Assembly: GCF_039535095.1 (NCBI RefSeq)
Contig: NZ_BAAAWN010000001.1
Coordinates: 1,054,001-1,118,000, forward strand
Reading direction: 5' to 3'
Origin: Arthrobacter ramosus
GTDB lineage: Bacteria; Actinomycetota; Actinomycetes; Actinomycetales; Micrococcaceae
DNA: 64,000 nucleotides
This document shows positions 25,977-33,716 of this stretch, piece after piece. A program made the position numbers and the translations under genes. The number at the start of each line of letters is the position of its first letter. Within the stretch, counting starts at the first letter, position 1. The notes under the pieces are model-generated. The model searched no databases, was not told where the DNA came from, and saw only the letters and a program-made list of their open reading frames with translations.

Positions 25977-25995
25977 CGTGACTGAACGCGTCACG
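25977..25995. promoter_or_regulatory. Inverted repeat between divergent hydrolase and condensation-GNAT genes
   Basis: CGTGAC (25977-25982) and GTCACG (25990-25995) form a perfect 6-7-6 inverted repeat in the 84-bp region shared by two divergent genes. It is a plausible operator controlling both, but no regulator gene lies beside it. Confidence 0.4.
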
Positions 25996-26046
25996 TCGAG
26001 TGGCCGCGTTGAACATTCAGGCTATCTGGGGCGATAGGATACTGCC

Positions 26047-27813
26047 ATGCGGCTGACCAACGTCACGCACCTGCGCCTCCCGTTTGGACGACTTTGGGGC
26101 TACGACGTCAGTGTGTCTGCGCTCGACCGACGTCTTCCAGTGTCCTTTGACCAGCGGCTCCATGTGGGGGCAGGCGACCGCCCCGGCTCCTGGATGGCAT
26201 TGTCTTTTCGGTTGCCTTCACCCACCCGTCGTGAGTCAATTGCCGATGCCTGGCTGGCTGTCATCGCCCGTCATGGCACACTGCGAACGGCATTCGTGCC
26301 CGGTGCGGATGGTGATCCGGAGCTTCACGAGATTGATATTGGTCCGGGAACCTGGGTGGAGCACCAGGTCTCTCCTGGCCAGGCCGTCAATGACGCGGTG
26401 CGGGACATTCTCGATGCCGCATGTTCGCCATACGCACAGCCCTCACACCGGCTGTGCGTATTGGAGACTGCTGCTGGACTCACCGTCGTGATTGCGGCCG
26501 ACCACGCCCACGTCGATATGTGGTCGATGCTGGTGATCGCGCGGGACCTGCTGTCGGCGCTCGATGCTGGGAGGTCGGGCCGTGAACCGTTGCCCGGGGC
26601 GGCGCCCGCATTTGTTGAACACACGCAAGCGCTGCTGGATCGGAATGCGGCGCCGGACCACGTGCGTCACCGATGGGAAGACATCATCCGGGACAGCGGC
26701 GGCGTCATGCCGCAATTCCCACTGCCCTTGGGTGCGCCAGATCCGCAGCGCGAGCGTGTCGAAGTTCGCGATGTGTTCGATCTCGACGACGGTGCCGCAT
26801 TTGCTGCGCAGGCCCGCAACGACGGTGTCTCGACGCTCGCACTCGCTGTTGTTGCGATGACAGCGGTGACCCGCGAGTTGGCGGGAACCCCGCTGCGAGC
26901 CGTTTTTCCAGTGCACAGCCGCTTCGACGACCGCTGGCATGACTCAGTCGGCTGGTTCATTACCAATTCGGTACTTGAGTCGGCGGTCGCCGAGCCGCGC
27001 GCTGCGGCGGCCGCAGTAAAAGAGGCTGTGCAGCTTGGCTCGTGGCCTCTCGCGGACGTACTGGCTCCATGGGGCGGCATGCCCGCAGCTCCCGGTATGT
27101 TCGCGATCTCCTGGCTGGACCTGCGCAGGCTGCCGGTGCGAATCGACTCCGTCGGACTCGACGCCCAATATGTGAGCGCGACAATCGACACCGACGGCGT
27201 CATGCTTTGGTTCATCCTGGACGAGTCCGGTCTGCACTTGAGATGCCGTTATCCCGACACCGTTGAGGCTCGATCCAACGTCGGCGGATGGCTTGATCTG
27301 CTGGTCGCTCGTTTGCAGGTAGATGCGCGATCCTCGGTTCGAGGACTGCTGCGGGTGGAGGGCCGGACCTTCAGGCTGGAACGGGCGGGTCGCGATGATG
27401 TCGAGGCCATCGCCGCGCTGCTGTCTGATGATCAGTTCGGTCCCGATCGTGAGTGCGTCGAGCTCGAACAATACGAGGCAGCCTACAACTTGGTTGTTCG
27501 CGACAGTTCCAACTATCTGGGCGTTGTCCGCAATGATGCCGGGCGCATCGTCGCCACGATGCAATTGACCGTCATTCCAGGTCTTTCCCGGGGTGGTTCT
27601 TCCCGACTACAGATCGAGGGACTGCGAGTCGCGGCCGCGGAACGCTCGCATGGTTTGGGCACCGCGATGCTTGAGTGGGCACATAACTTCGGGCGTGCGC
27701 GTGGGGCGCAACTGGCACAGGTGACCACCGACGAAGCACGGGAACGGGCTCGGGCCTTCTACGCGCGACTCGGATATCGGACTGCCCACGTAGGACTGAA
27801 ACGGCGCATATAG
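26047..27813 (+). CDS. NRPS-type condensation domain fused to GNAT acetyltransferase
   Basis: A 588-residue two-domain protein. Residues of about 30-430 resemble an NRPS condensation domain. The HHxxxDG motif appears as DHAHVDMWS: the first His is D152, the catalytic second His is H153, D157 is kept and the Gly is M158. VGWFITN at 301-307 matches the downstream conserved motif. Residues of about 441-588 are a GNAT domain with the acetyl-CoA loop ERSHGLGTAML and the FYARLGY motif. No adenylation, carrier or thioesterase genes are near. It may acylate a small amine or peptide. Confidence 0.75.
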   Translation: MRLTNVTHLRLPFGRLWGYDVSVSALDRRLPVSFDQRLHVGAGDRPGSWMALSFRLPSPTRRESIADAWLAVIARHGTLRTAFVPGADGDPELHEIDIGPGTWVEHQVSPGQAVNDAVRDILDAACSPYAQPSHRLCVLETAAGLTVVIAADHAHVDMWSMLVIARDLLSALDAGRSGREPLPGAAPAFVEHTQALLDRNAAPDHVRHRWEDIIRDSGGVMPQFPLPLGAPDPQRERVEVRDVFDLDDGAAFAAQARNDGVSTLALAVVAMTAVTRELAGTPLRAVFPVHSRFDDRWHDSVGWFITNSVLESAVAEPRAAAAAVKEAVQLGSWPLADVLAPWGGMPAAPGMFAISWLDLRRLPVRIDSVGLDAQYVSATIDTDGVMLWFILDESGLHLRCRYPDTVEARSNVGGWLDLLVARLQVDARSSVRGLLRVEGRTFRLERAGRDDVEAIAALLSDDQFGPDRECVELEQYEAAYNLVVRDSSNYLGVVRNDAGRIVATMQLTVIPGLSRGGSSRLQIEGLRVAAAERSHGLGTAMLEWAHNFGRARGAQLAQVTTDEARERARAFYARLGYRTAHVGLKRRI

Positions 27814-27831
27814 ACGTCGGCACAGGCCGGG

Positions 27832-28035
27832 CTAGTCTGTATTCGGGTACCAGACTACGGTCGCGGGCTCGCCGTCGTCGGACTCATTAGCGGATTCATC
27901 GTCCAGGGGTTGGCCGTGTGCCAAACCAGACCATTGGTATTCTCCGCCTGGGTGAATCTCCGGGAAGTCCGATACCTCGCCCTCGCTGCGTTCTTTATCG
28001 CGGGGACCGCCCTCATACGTGAATTTCTCGCCCAT
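27832..28035 (-). CDS. Small acidic hypothetical protein (67 aa)
   Basis: A 67-residue, strongly acidic protein starting MGEKFTYEGG and rich in Asp, Glu, Trp and Tyr, without signal peptide or membrane segment. TTGAGGTG lies just before the ATG at 28035. An in-frame ATG at 28080 would extend it. It ends close to the convergent fusion gene. The family is not recognised, and the call depends mainly on the good ribosome binding site and biased composition. Confidence 0.4.
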   Translation of the reverse strand: MGEKFTYEGGPRDKERSEGEVSDFPEIHPGGEYQWSGLAHGQPLDDESANESDDGEPATVVWYPNTD

Positions 28036-28401
28036 ACACCTCAACGTAAACCCCACGAGGAGGTCTGGATACCCCTGCATCCTGCCCGCGGCCCATAGGG
28101 GTCTCTTCCCAGCGTTCCCGCCCGGAAGGTTCAGTGATGGGGCATTAACTGATATAAGCCCCGGTTCGCCTTGAATCGGGGCTTATGTCATGTTGGCGCG
28201 AATCACGGAACCACTAGGACGTCCTTCAATGATTGCATCTCGATAACAAACTTTACCGGCGGGAAACTTTGGACCCAAAGATCCGTTCCGGGCGCTAGGC
28301 TACTGCTCATGTGAGACCAGCCACAAGCCTGCTGAGGGGGTTGTGGCAGTCTGCCGGAGTCAACAGCGCCGGCTTTTTCCACTCAAAAAATAGGAGGCGG
28401 A
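28036..28401. other. Intergenic leader of the first oligopeptide importer
   Basis: This stretch of 366 bases marks the right edge of the island. It contains a hairpin at 28154-28186 (listed separately) and, further on, a region with TTGGAC and TAGGCT elements that could belong to the promoter of the binding-protein gene. A strong ribosome binding site, AGGAGGCGG, directly precedes the gene at 28402. No attachment site or tRNA was recognised. Confidence 0.4.
28154..28186. terminator. Hairpin terminator at the right edge of the island
   Basis: ATAAGCCCCG (28154-28163) pairs perfectly with CGGGGCTTAT (28177-28186) around a 13-base loop. No plus-strand gene ends close by, so it may terminate a read-through transcript from the island or act on the minus strand. 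Confidence 0.5.
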
Positions 28402-30177
28402 ATGCGTTTCGGACGTACTTCCAAAGCAGTGGGTATTGCGGCAATCGCCGCGATCGCACTGAGCGCCTGTGCCGGCAATTCCGGTGGCAATACCCCATCC
28501 ACCGGAGCAGCCAAGACGGGTGGCACGGCCACTGTGGTCGAGGTCAACGCTTTCAACACGTTCAACCCCAACACAGCCGACGGCAATACTGACATCAACT
28601 CCAAGGTCAGCTACGCAACGCACTCGGGCTTCTACTACATCGACAACAAGCTGAACGTCGTTCACAACGACAAGTTCGGCAAGATGGAGAAGGTCTCGGA
28701 CAACCCGCTGACCGTCAAGTACACCATCAACGATGGTGTGAAGTGGTCGGACGGCACCCCGGTCTCCGCAGCTGACCTCCTCCTGCAGTGGGCGGCCTTC
28801 TCCGGTTACTACGACGACGCCGATTCCAAGGCCAAGACGGGTACGTCCTACTTCTCGTACGCTGGTGACAACACGGGCCTCAGCCTGACGGACTTCCCGG
28901 AGATCAGCAACAACAACAAGACCCTCACGCTTAAGTACTCCAAGCCGTTCGCTGACTGGGAGATCGTGCTTGGTGGTCCAGGCATTGACGTTCCTGCCCA
29001 CGTCCTCGCCCAGAAGGCCGGCCTGAAGGACACCCAGGCCTTGATTGACTTCTTCAAGAGCAAGCCGCGCGGAGATTCCAAGGCACCGCTTCCCGCGGAT
29101 CCGAAGCTGAAGGCAATGTCGGACATGTGGAACACAGGCTTCGATACGAAGACGCTTCCCGCAGACCCGACCCTGTTCCTCTCAAACGGTCCTTACATCG
29201 TCAAGAGCATGAACCAGGACCAGTCCCTCACTATGGTCCGCAACAAGGACTACAACTGGGGACCGACTCCAAACCTTGACGAAATCACCGTCCGGTACAT
29301 CGGTTCCGCGCCGGCCCAGGTCCAGGCCCTCAAGAACGGCGAGGCGGACATCATTGCCCCGCAGGCTTCCGCCGACACGCTTGACCAGTTGAAGGCACTC
29401 TCCAGCCAGGGCGTCACCGTCGATCAAGGCAACCAGCTGGCCTTCGACCACTTGGACCTGAACTTCTCGGGTCCGCTGGCCGACCAGAACGTGCGTACCG
29501 CCTTCATGAAGACGGTGCCCCGCAAGGACATCGTCAACAAGATCATCGGCAAGCTTGATCCGAACGCGAAGCCGCTGGACTCCCAGATCTTCGTTCCCCA
29601 GCAGGCGGCCTACGCTGATTCCGCCAAGAACAATGGCTCCTCGGCCTTCCAGGACGTGGACATTGATGGTGCCAAGAAGCTCCTGAACGGTGCTACTCCG
29701 GAAATCCGGATCATGTACAACAAGGACAACCCGAACCGTGTTGACGCTTTCTCGCTGATCCGCGAATCCGCCACCAAGGCCGGCTTCAAGATCGTCGACG
29801 GCGGCTTGGGCGCCTCTGACTGGGGCAAGGCCTTGGGCAAGGGCGGCTATGACGCAACCATCTTCGGCTGGATCAACCCGGGTGTCGGAGTCTCCGGCGT
29901 TCCGCAGATCTTCAAGACCGCTGGTGGCAACAACTTTAACCAGTTCAGCAACACCGATGCGGACAAGCTGATGGAGCAGCTCGTGGTCACCACCGACCGC
30001 AGCAAGCAGGACGATCTCCAGAAGCAGATCGATAAGAAGATCTGGGACAGCTCTTACGGTGTTCCGCTCTTCCAGTCAGTGAACGTGGACGCCTACAGCG
30101 ACCGCATCACCGGCGTGAAGCTCATGCCGAACCAGACTGGTGTTTGGTGGAACTTCTGGGAGTGGGCTCAGAAGTAA
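28402..30177 (+). CDS. Oligopeptide ABC importer 1, substrate-binding lipoprotein
   Basis: A 591-residue family 5 extracellular solute-binding protein. The signal peptide ends in the lipobox LSAC with lipidated C23. Typical family pieces are YTINDGVKWSDGTPVSAADLLLQW, GPYIVKSMNQDQSLTMVRNKDYNW and NVRTAFMKTVPRKDIVNKI. The strong ribosome binding site AGGAGGCGG precedes the ATG; the same site precedes the second importer's receptor at 35990. It delivers peptides to the two permeases that follow, with a hairpin in between that probably lowers permease expression. Confidence 0.93.
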   Translation: MRFGRTSKAVGIAAIAAIALSACAGNSGGNTPSTGAAKTGGTATVVEVNAFNTFNPNTADGNTDINSKVSYATHSGFYYIDNKLNVVHNDKFGKMEKVSDNPLTVKYTINDGVKWSDGTPVSAADLLLQWAAFSGYYDDADSKAKTGTSYFSYAGDNTGLSLTDFPEISNNNKTLTLKYSKPFADWEIVLGGPGIDVPAHVLAQKAGLKDTQALIDFFKSKPRGDSKAPLPADPKLKAMSDMWNTGFDTKTLPADPTLFLSNGPYIVKSMNQDQSLTMVRNKDYNWGPTPNLDEITVRYIGSAPAQVQALKNGEADIIAPQASADTLDQLKALSSQGVTVDQGNQLAFDHLDLNFSGPLADQNVRTAFMKTVPRKDIVNKIIGKLDPNAKPLDSQIFVPQQAAYADSAKNNGSSAFQDVDIDGAKKLLNGATPEIRIMYNKDNPNRVDAFSLIRESATKAGFKIVDGGLGASDWGKALGKGGYDATIFGWINPGVGVSGVPQIFKTAGGNNFNQFSNTDADKLMEQLVVTTDRSKQDDLQKQIDKKIWDSSYGVPLFQSVNVDAYSDRITGVKLMPNQTGVWWNFWEWAQK

Positions 30178-30209
30178 ACCTTGCTCGCTGAGCTAAATTA
30201 CCTGCCAAG

Positions 30210-30244
30210 GCGCCGGGACCGACGTACCATGGTCCCGGCGCTTT
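30210..30244 (+). terminator. Intercistronic hairpin after binding protein 1
   Basis: An 11-bp perfect stem pairs 30210-30220 with 30231-30241 around a 10-base loop and ends in TTT. It lies between the binding-protein stop and the permease start, where a partial terminator or 3'-end stabiliser usually allows more receptor than permease to be made. Confidence 0.6.
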
Positions 30245-30353
30245 GGTTGGTGCACCGGCATATTGTCTGCTTCCCATAACCTCATCCAGGGAACGGGCAC
30301 GATTCTGCGATGGGCGCCGGCGAACCCGGGCCTGGATTTCGAGGTTCCTCACC

Positions 30354-31895
30354 ATGTTGACCTATATAGTCCGGCGGTTGGTTACCGCCGCATTCATTCT
30401 TCTCGGAGCATCGTTCCTGGTGTATCTCCTGACAGCGTCGTCCGGAGATCCCCTGGCAGAATACCGAGCCAGCAGCGCGCCGAACCGGCAAGCGCTGATG
30501 GATGCCCGCATCAATCTGCTTGATCTCAGCACTCCGCCGCCATTGCGCTACTTCAAGTGGCTTGGTGGTGCGGCCCAATGTGTTGTGCCGTTTGGAAACG
30601 CCTGCAACCTTGGCAAGAACATCGCCGGACAGCCAATTACGGAGGCTCTCGGCTTTGCCTTGGTTCAAACACTCACGCTCGTCACGGGCGCCACAGTCCT
30701 GGCCATCCTCATCGGCATTTCCCTCGGCATCGTTACTGCCCTCCGCCAGTACAGCGCCTTGGACTATGGCGTGACCTTCATGGCGTTCCTGTTCTTCTCG
30801 CTGCCGATCTTCTGGGTGGCCGTCCTCCTCAAGGAATTCGGCGCCATCGGCTTCAACGACTTCCTTCGAAATCCGGAAATACCGCCTGCCGTGGCCTTGG
30901 GGATCGGTGCCGTTCTAGGCGTCATCGCCACCGTGGTCGTCGGCGGAGCGGCCAAACGCCGACTGATCGTCGGTGGCTCGGTCTTTGCGGCTGTCTCCCT
31001 TGTCCTTTTCTATTTCTCCCTGACGCAGTGGTTCCGCAATCCCGGTTTGGGTCCCGTCATCATCGCCATTCTTGGAGTGGGAATTGCCTTCGGAGTCACG
31101 GTATTGGTTTCAGGACTCAAGAACCGCAAGGCTCTGCAATCGAGCCTGATCGTGGTGGGCATCGGCGTGATCGCCTACTTCGCTGTCCAACCGTTGCTCA
31201 ATGACGCGACCGGGCTCATGATTTTCCTCCTTGCCATCGCCACTATCCTTGTTGGCGTGGCCGTCGGGTACTTCATGGGTGGTTACGACCGCGGACAGTC
31301 AATGCGTGCCGCCGCCATCACCGCGTTCCTGGTCGGAGCACTCGTGGTCCTGGACCGCTTCATGCAGGCGTGGCCGTCGTACTTCAACAACAGCCGGGTT
31401 CGTGGGCGTCCCATCGCCACCATCGGGGCGGGAACCCCGAACATCCAGGGTGACTTCTGGATCATGTCCACCGACACGCTCACCCACCTCGTATTGCCCA
31501 CGATCGCCCTGATCTTGGTCTCCCTGGCCAGCTATACGCGATTCACGCGCTCGTCGATGCTGGAAATCATGAACATGGACTACATCCGGACAGCACGGGC
31601 AAAGGGCTTGAGTGAACGGTCGGTGATCATGGGCCACGCGTTCCGGAACGCCCTGATACCCATCGCGACGATCGTCGCGTTCGACATCGGCGCATTGATC
31701 GGTGGTGCGGTCATCACGGAATCGGTGTTTTCCGTCCGTGGCATGGGCTTCCTGTTCATTGACGGATTGCAACGCTCTGACGTGAACCCGGTTATGGGGG
31801 TCTTCTTGTGCGTCGCCATCACCGCAATGGTCTTCAACCTCGTAGCGGACCTCGCTTACTCCGCTCTCGACCCACGCGTAAGGATCAAAGCATGA
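30354..31895 (+). CDS. Oligopeptide ABC importer 1, permease (DppB-like) with extra membrane domain
   Basis: A 513-residue permease. The N-terminus MLTYIVRRLVTAAFILLGASFLVYLLTAS and the C-terminal block with EIMNMDYIRTARAKGLSERSVIMGHAFRNALIPI (the EAA loop) are ordinary DppB/OppB. Between them, at about residues 165-345, sits an insert rich in hydrophobic segments that makes the protein some 200 residues longer than usual. The ATG at 30354 is used; a start at 30243 would add an arginine-rich tail inside the leader. The stop overlaps the next gene. Confidence 0.88.
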   Translation: MLTYIVRRLVTAAFILLGASFLVYLLTASSGDPLAEYRASSAPNRQALMDARINLLDLSTPPPLRYFKWLGGAAQCVVPFGNACNLGKNIAGQPITEALGFALVQTLTLVTGATVLAILIGISLGIVTALRQYSALDYGVTFMAFLFFSLPIFWVAVLLKEFGAIGFNDFLRNPEIPPAVALGIGAVLGVIATVVVGGAAKRRLIVGGSVFAAVSLVLFYFSLTQWFRNPGLGPVIIAILGVGIAFGVTVLVSGLKNRKALQSSLIVVGIGVIAYFAVQPLLNDATGLMIFLLAIATILVGVAVGYFMGGYDRGQSMRAAAITAFLVGALVVLDRFMQAWPSYFNNSRVRGRPIATIGAGTPNIQGDFWIMSTDTLTHLVLPTIALILVSLASYTRFTRSSMLEIMNMDYIRTARAKGLSERSVIMGHAFRNALIPIATIVAFDIGALIGGAVITESVFSVRGMGFLFIDGLQRSDVNPVMGVFLCVAITAMVFNLVADLAYSALDPRVRIKA

Positions 31896-32986
31896 GCCAG
31901 CCAACCCAAGAGGAAGAAATTCTGGCACAACAGGCGCTTGCCGAAGCAGCACGCGCCGAGGCCGGCATCGAGGTTACCGGTGGCCTCAGCCAAGGCCAGA
32001 TTGTCCGCAAACGGTTCTTTGGCCACACAGGTGCCTTGATCGGGCTCGCAGTGTTCGCTGCGATCTTCCTGCTCGCTTTCACTTCCGTTGGCGCTTTTGG
32101 CATACCTGGGTGGTGGAAGTACAACCACGTGGATGTTTCGCCCCTCGTCAATGATGGTGTCCCGACGTCGTCGTTGTGGCCCCTTGCCTGGGGAGAGCAC
32201 CCGTTCGGCCAGGACCGGATTGGACGCGATCTGTTTGCCATGACCATGCGCGGCGCCCAACAGTCCATCACAGTCATGGTCCTGATCGGCGCCATCGCGG
32301 GTGCGGTCGGCGCAATCGTCGGCGGCCTTGCCGGCTATTTCCGCGGCTGGGTGGAAGCCGTCCTCATGCGCCTCACCGACGTCATCATCATCATCCCCGT
32401 GCTGCTCCTTGCCGCCGTGGTTGGCCAGATTGCCAACCGCAGGGATGAAGGCAGTTGGATTGCAGGCTTCGCTTCCAACAACGGCGTCGTCATTCTTGGC
32501 GTCTTCCTTGGCTTCGTCCTCTGGGTGGGCCTCGCCCGCCTGGTCCGCGGTGAGTTCCTGACCCTGCGCGAGCGGGAGTTCGTAGACGCAGCCAGGATCT
32601 CCGGAGCGTCCAACGCAAGGATCATCTTCAAACACATCCTCCCCAACGCCGTCGGCGTGCTGATCGTCAACGTGACGCTGACCATGTCCGCAGCGATCCT
32701 GTTGGAGACCGCCCTCAGCTACCTGGGCCTCGGCGTGAAGGCTCCCGATACCTCGCTCGGCCTGTTGGTTGCGCAAAACCAGGAAGCCTTCGCTACAAGG
32801 CCGTGGCTGTTCTGGTTCCCCGGCCTGTTCATCATCCTCATCTGCTTGAGCATCAACTTCATCGGCGACGGCCTGCGGGACGCCTTCGATCCGCGGCAGA
32901 AGAAGTTCAGGGCCAAGACCGCCGTCGAAACCGCGCGCCACTCCAGCACGACGGCGCCGGTTGCCGACGCCTCGAAAGGCAGCTGA
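31892..32986 (+). CDS. Oligopeptide ABC importer 1, permease (DppC-like)
   Basis: A 364-residue permease with a cytoplasmic N-terminal helix, a membrane segment, a periplasmic loop and five further segments. The EAA loop EFVDAARISGASNARIIFKHILPNAVGVL and the segment HPFGQDRIGRDLFAMTMRGAQQSI are the hallmarks of the DppC/OppC group. Its ATG overlaps the stop of the DppB-like gene (ATGA), so they are co-translated. It forms the heterodimeric channel with that protein. Confidence 0.92.
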   Translation: MSQPTQEEEILAQQALAEAARAEAGIEVTGGLSQGQIVRKRFFGHTGALIGLAVFAAIFLLAFTSVGAFGIPGWWKYNHVDVSPLVNDGVPTSSLWPLAWGEHPFGQDRIGRDLFAMTMRGAQQSITVMVLIGAIAGAVGAIVGGLAGYFRGWVEAVLMRLTDVIIIIPVLLLAAVVGQIANRRDEGSWIAGFASNNGVVILGVFLGFVLWVGLARLVRGEFLTLREREFVDAARISGASNARIIFKHILPNAVGVLIVNVTLTMSAAILLETALSYLGLGVKAPDTSLGLLVAQNQEAFATRPWLFWFPGLFIILICLSINFIGDGLRDAFDPRQKKFRAKTAVETARHSSTTAPVADASKGS

Positions 32987-33010
32987 GTGCTACCCGTGCG
33001 GGGAAACCTC

Positions 33011-33637
33011 CTAAAGGAAGACCGCCCAGTAACTGGCCGCGGCCAGGGCCACCGTGGCCGCTATCCGGAACCATCCGACGGCGACCGTCACCGAAGCGTC
33101 CTCGGCCCGGCCGGGTTCTACGCGTCCGGCTTCTACGAGGTCCTGCCAGCGGGTGCGGACGAGGACTGCTGCGGCACCGGAATCGGTGTTCTTGAGGTCT
33201 CCGGGGCGAACCGAGTTGCCGGGGCCGTAGGTGGTGCCCGGGAGTCCTTTGAGGTGCTCGGGGCGGGCGTTGCGCCCGCCCCAGATTCCCGGCGCGGGAG
33301 CAGCCCACGCCGGGTACTTCTTGCTAGGCGTCACGAGGGTGAGGGCGTAGCGGGTATCAACCTGCACCAGGGCGTCCCACGGAACATCGATGGTCCGGTA
33401 GGGATTCTCCAGTGCGACGCCGGAATCCCGGACCACCACTACCGGACGCCAGAAAAGCAACCAGCCAAGGAACGCTATGAAGAGCAGGGGAGTGGTGCCC
33501 GGAAGGGCGCGCGGCCCGGCCGCCATGAGCGTAACGACCACTCCGAAAACGGCAACTGCCCAGCAGATCCAAGCAAACATCTTGCTGGTGCGGGCCTTGA
33601 AGATTTCGACATTTCCGGCGTACGGCTTTCTGCTCAT
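33011..33637 (-). CDS. PH-domain-like membrane protein
   Basis: A 208-residue protein with two N-terminal hydrophobic segments (FAWICWAVAVFGVVVTLMAAG and PLLFIAFLGWLLFW), a PH-like segment (VVVVRDSGVALENPYRTIDVPWDALVQVDTRYALTLVTP) and a C-terminal membrane segment. This matches small actinobacterial PH-domain proteins of unknown function. It lies on the opposite strand between permease and ATPase genes of the peptide importer, so it interrupts the operon and must have its own promoter. Confidence 0.65.
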   Translation of the reverse strand: MSRKPYAGNVEIFKARTSKMFAWICWAVAVFGVVVTLMAAGPRALPGTTPLLFIAFLGWLLFWRPVVVVRDSGVALENPYRTIDVPWDALVQVDTRYALTLVTPSKKYPAWAAPAPGIWGGRNARPEHLKGLPGTTYGPGNSVRPGDLKNTDSGAAAVLVRTRWQDLVEAGRVEPGRAEDASVTVAVGWFRIAATVALAAASYWAVFL

Positions 33638-33716
33638 GCCCCTAATAATTCAGGATTCCGGGCTACTTCACTAATCACCCCTTGGAGGGTGGCCCGGGTG
33701 GAAGGGAAGACCCAAC

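Noticed and set aside
28080..28200. Possible tRNA or attachment site at the right edge of the island
   Set aside because: No cloverleaf or T-loop pattern could be fitted; only the terminator hairpin is evident. No direct repeat matching the left breakpoint was found by eye.
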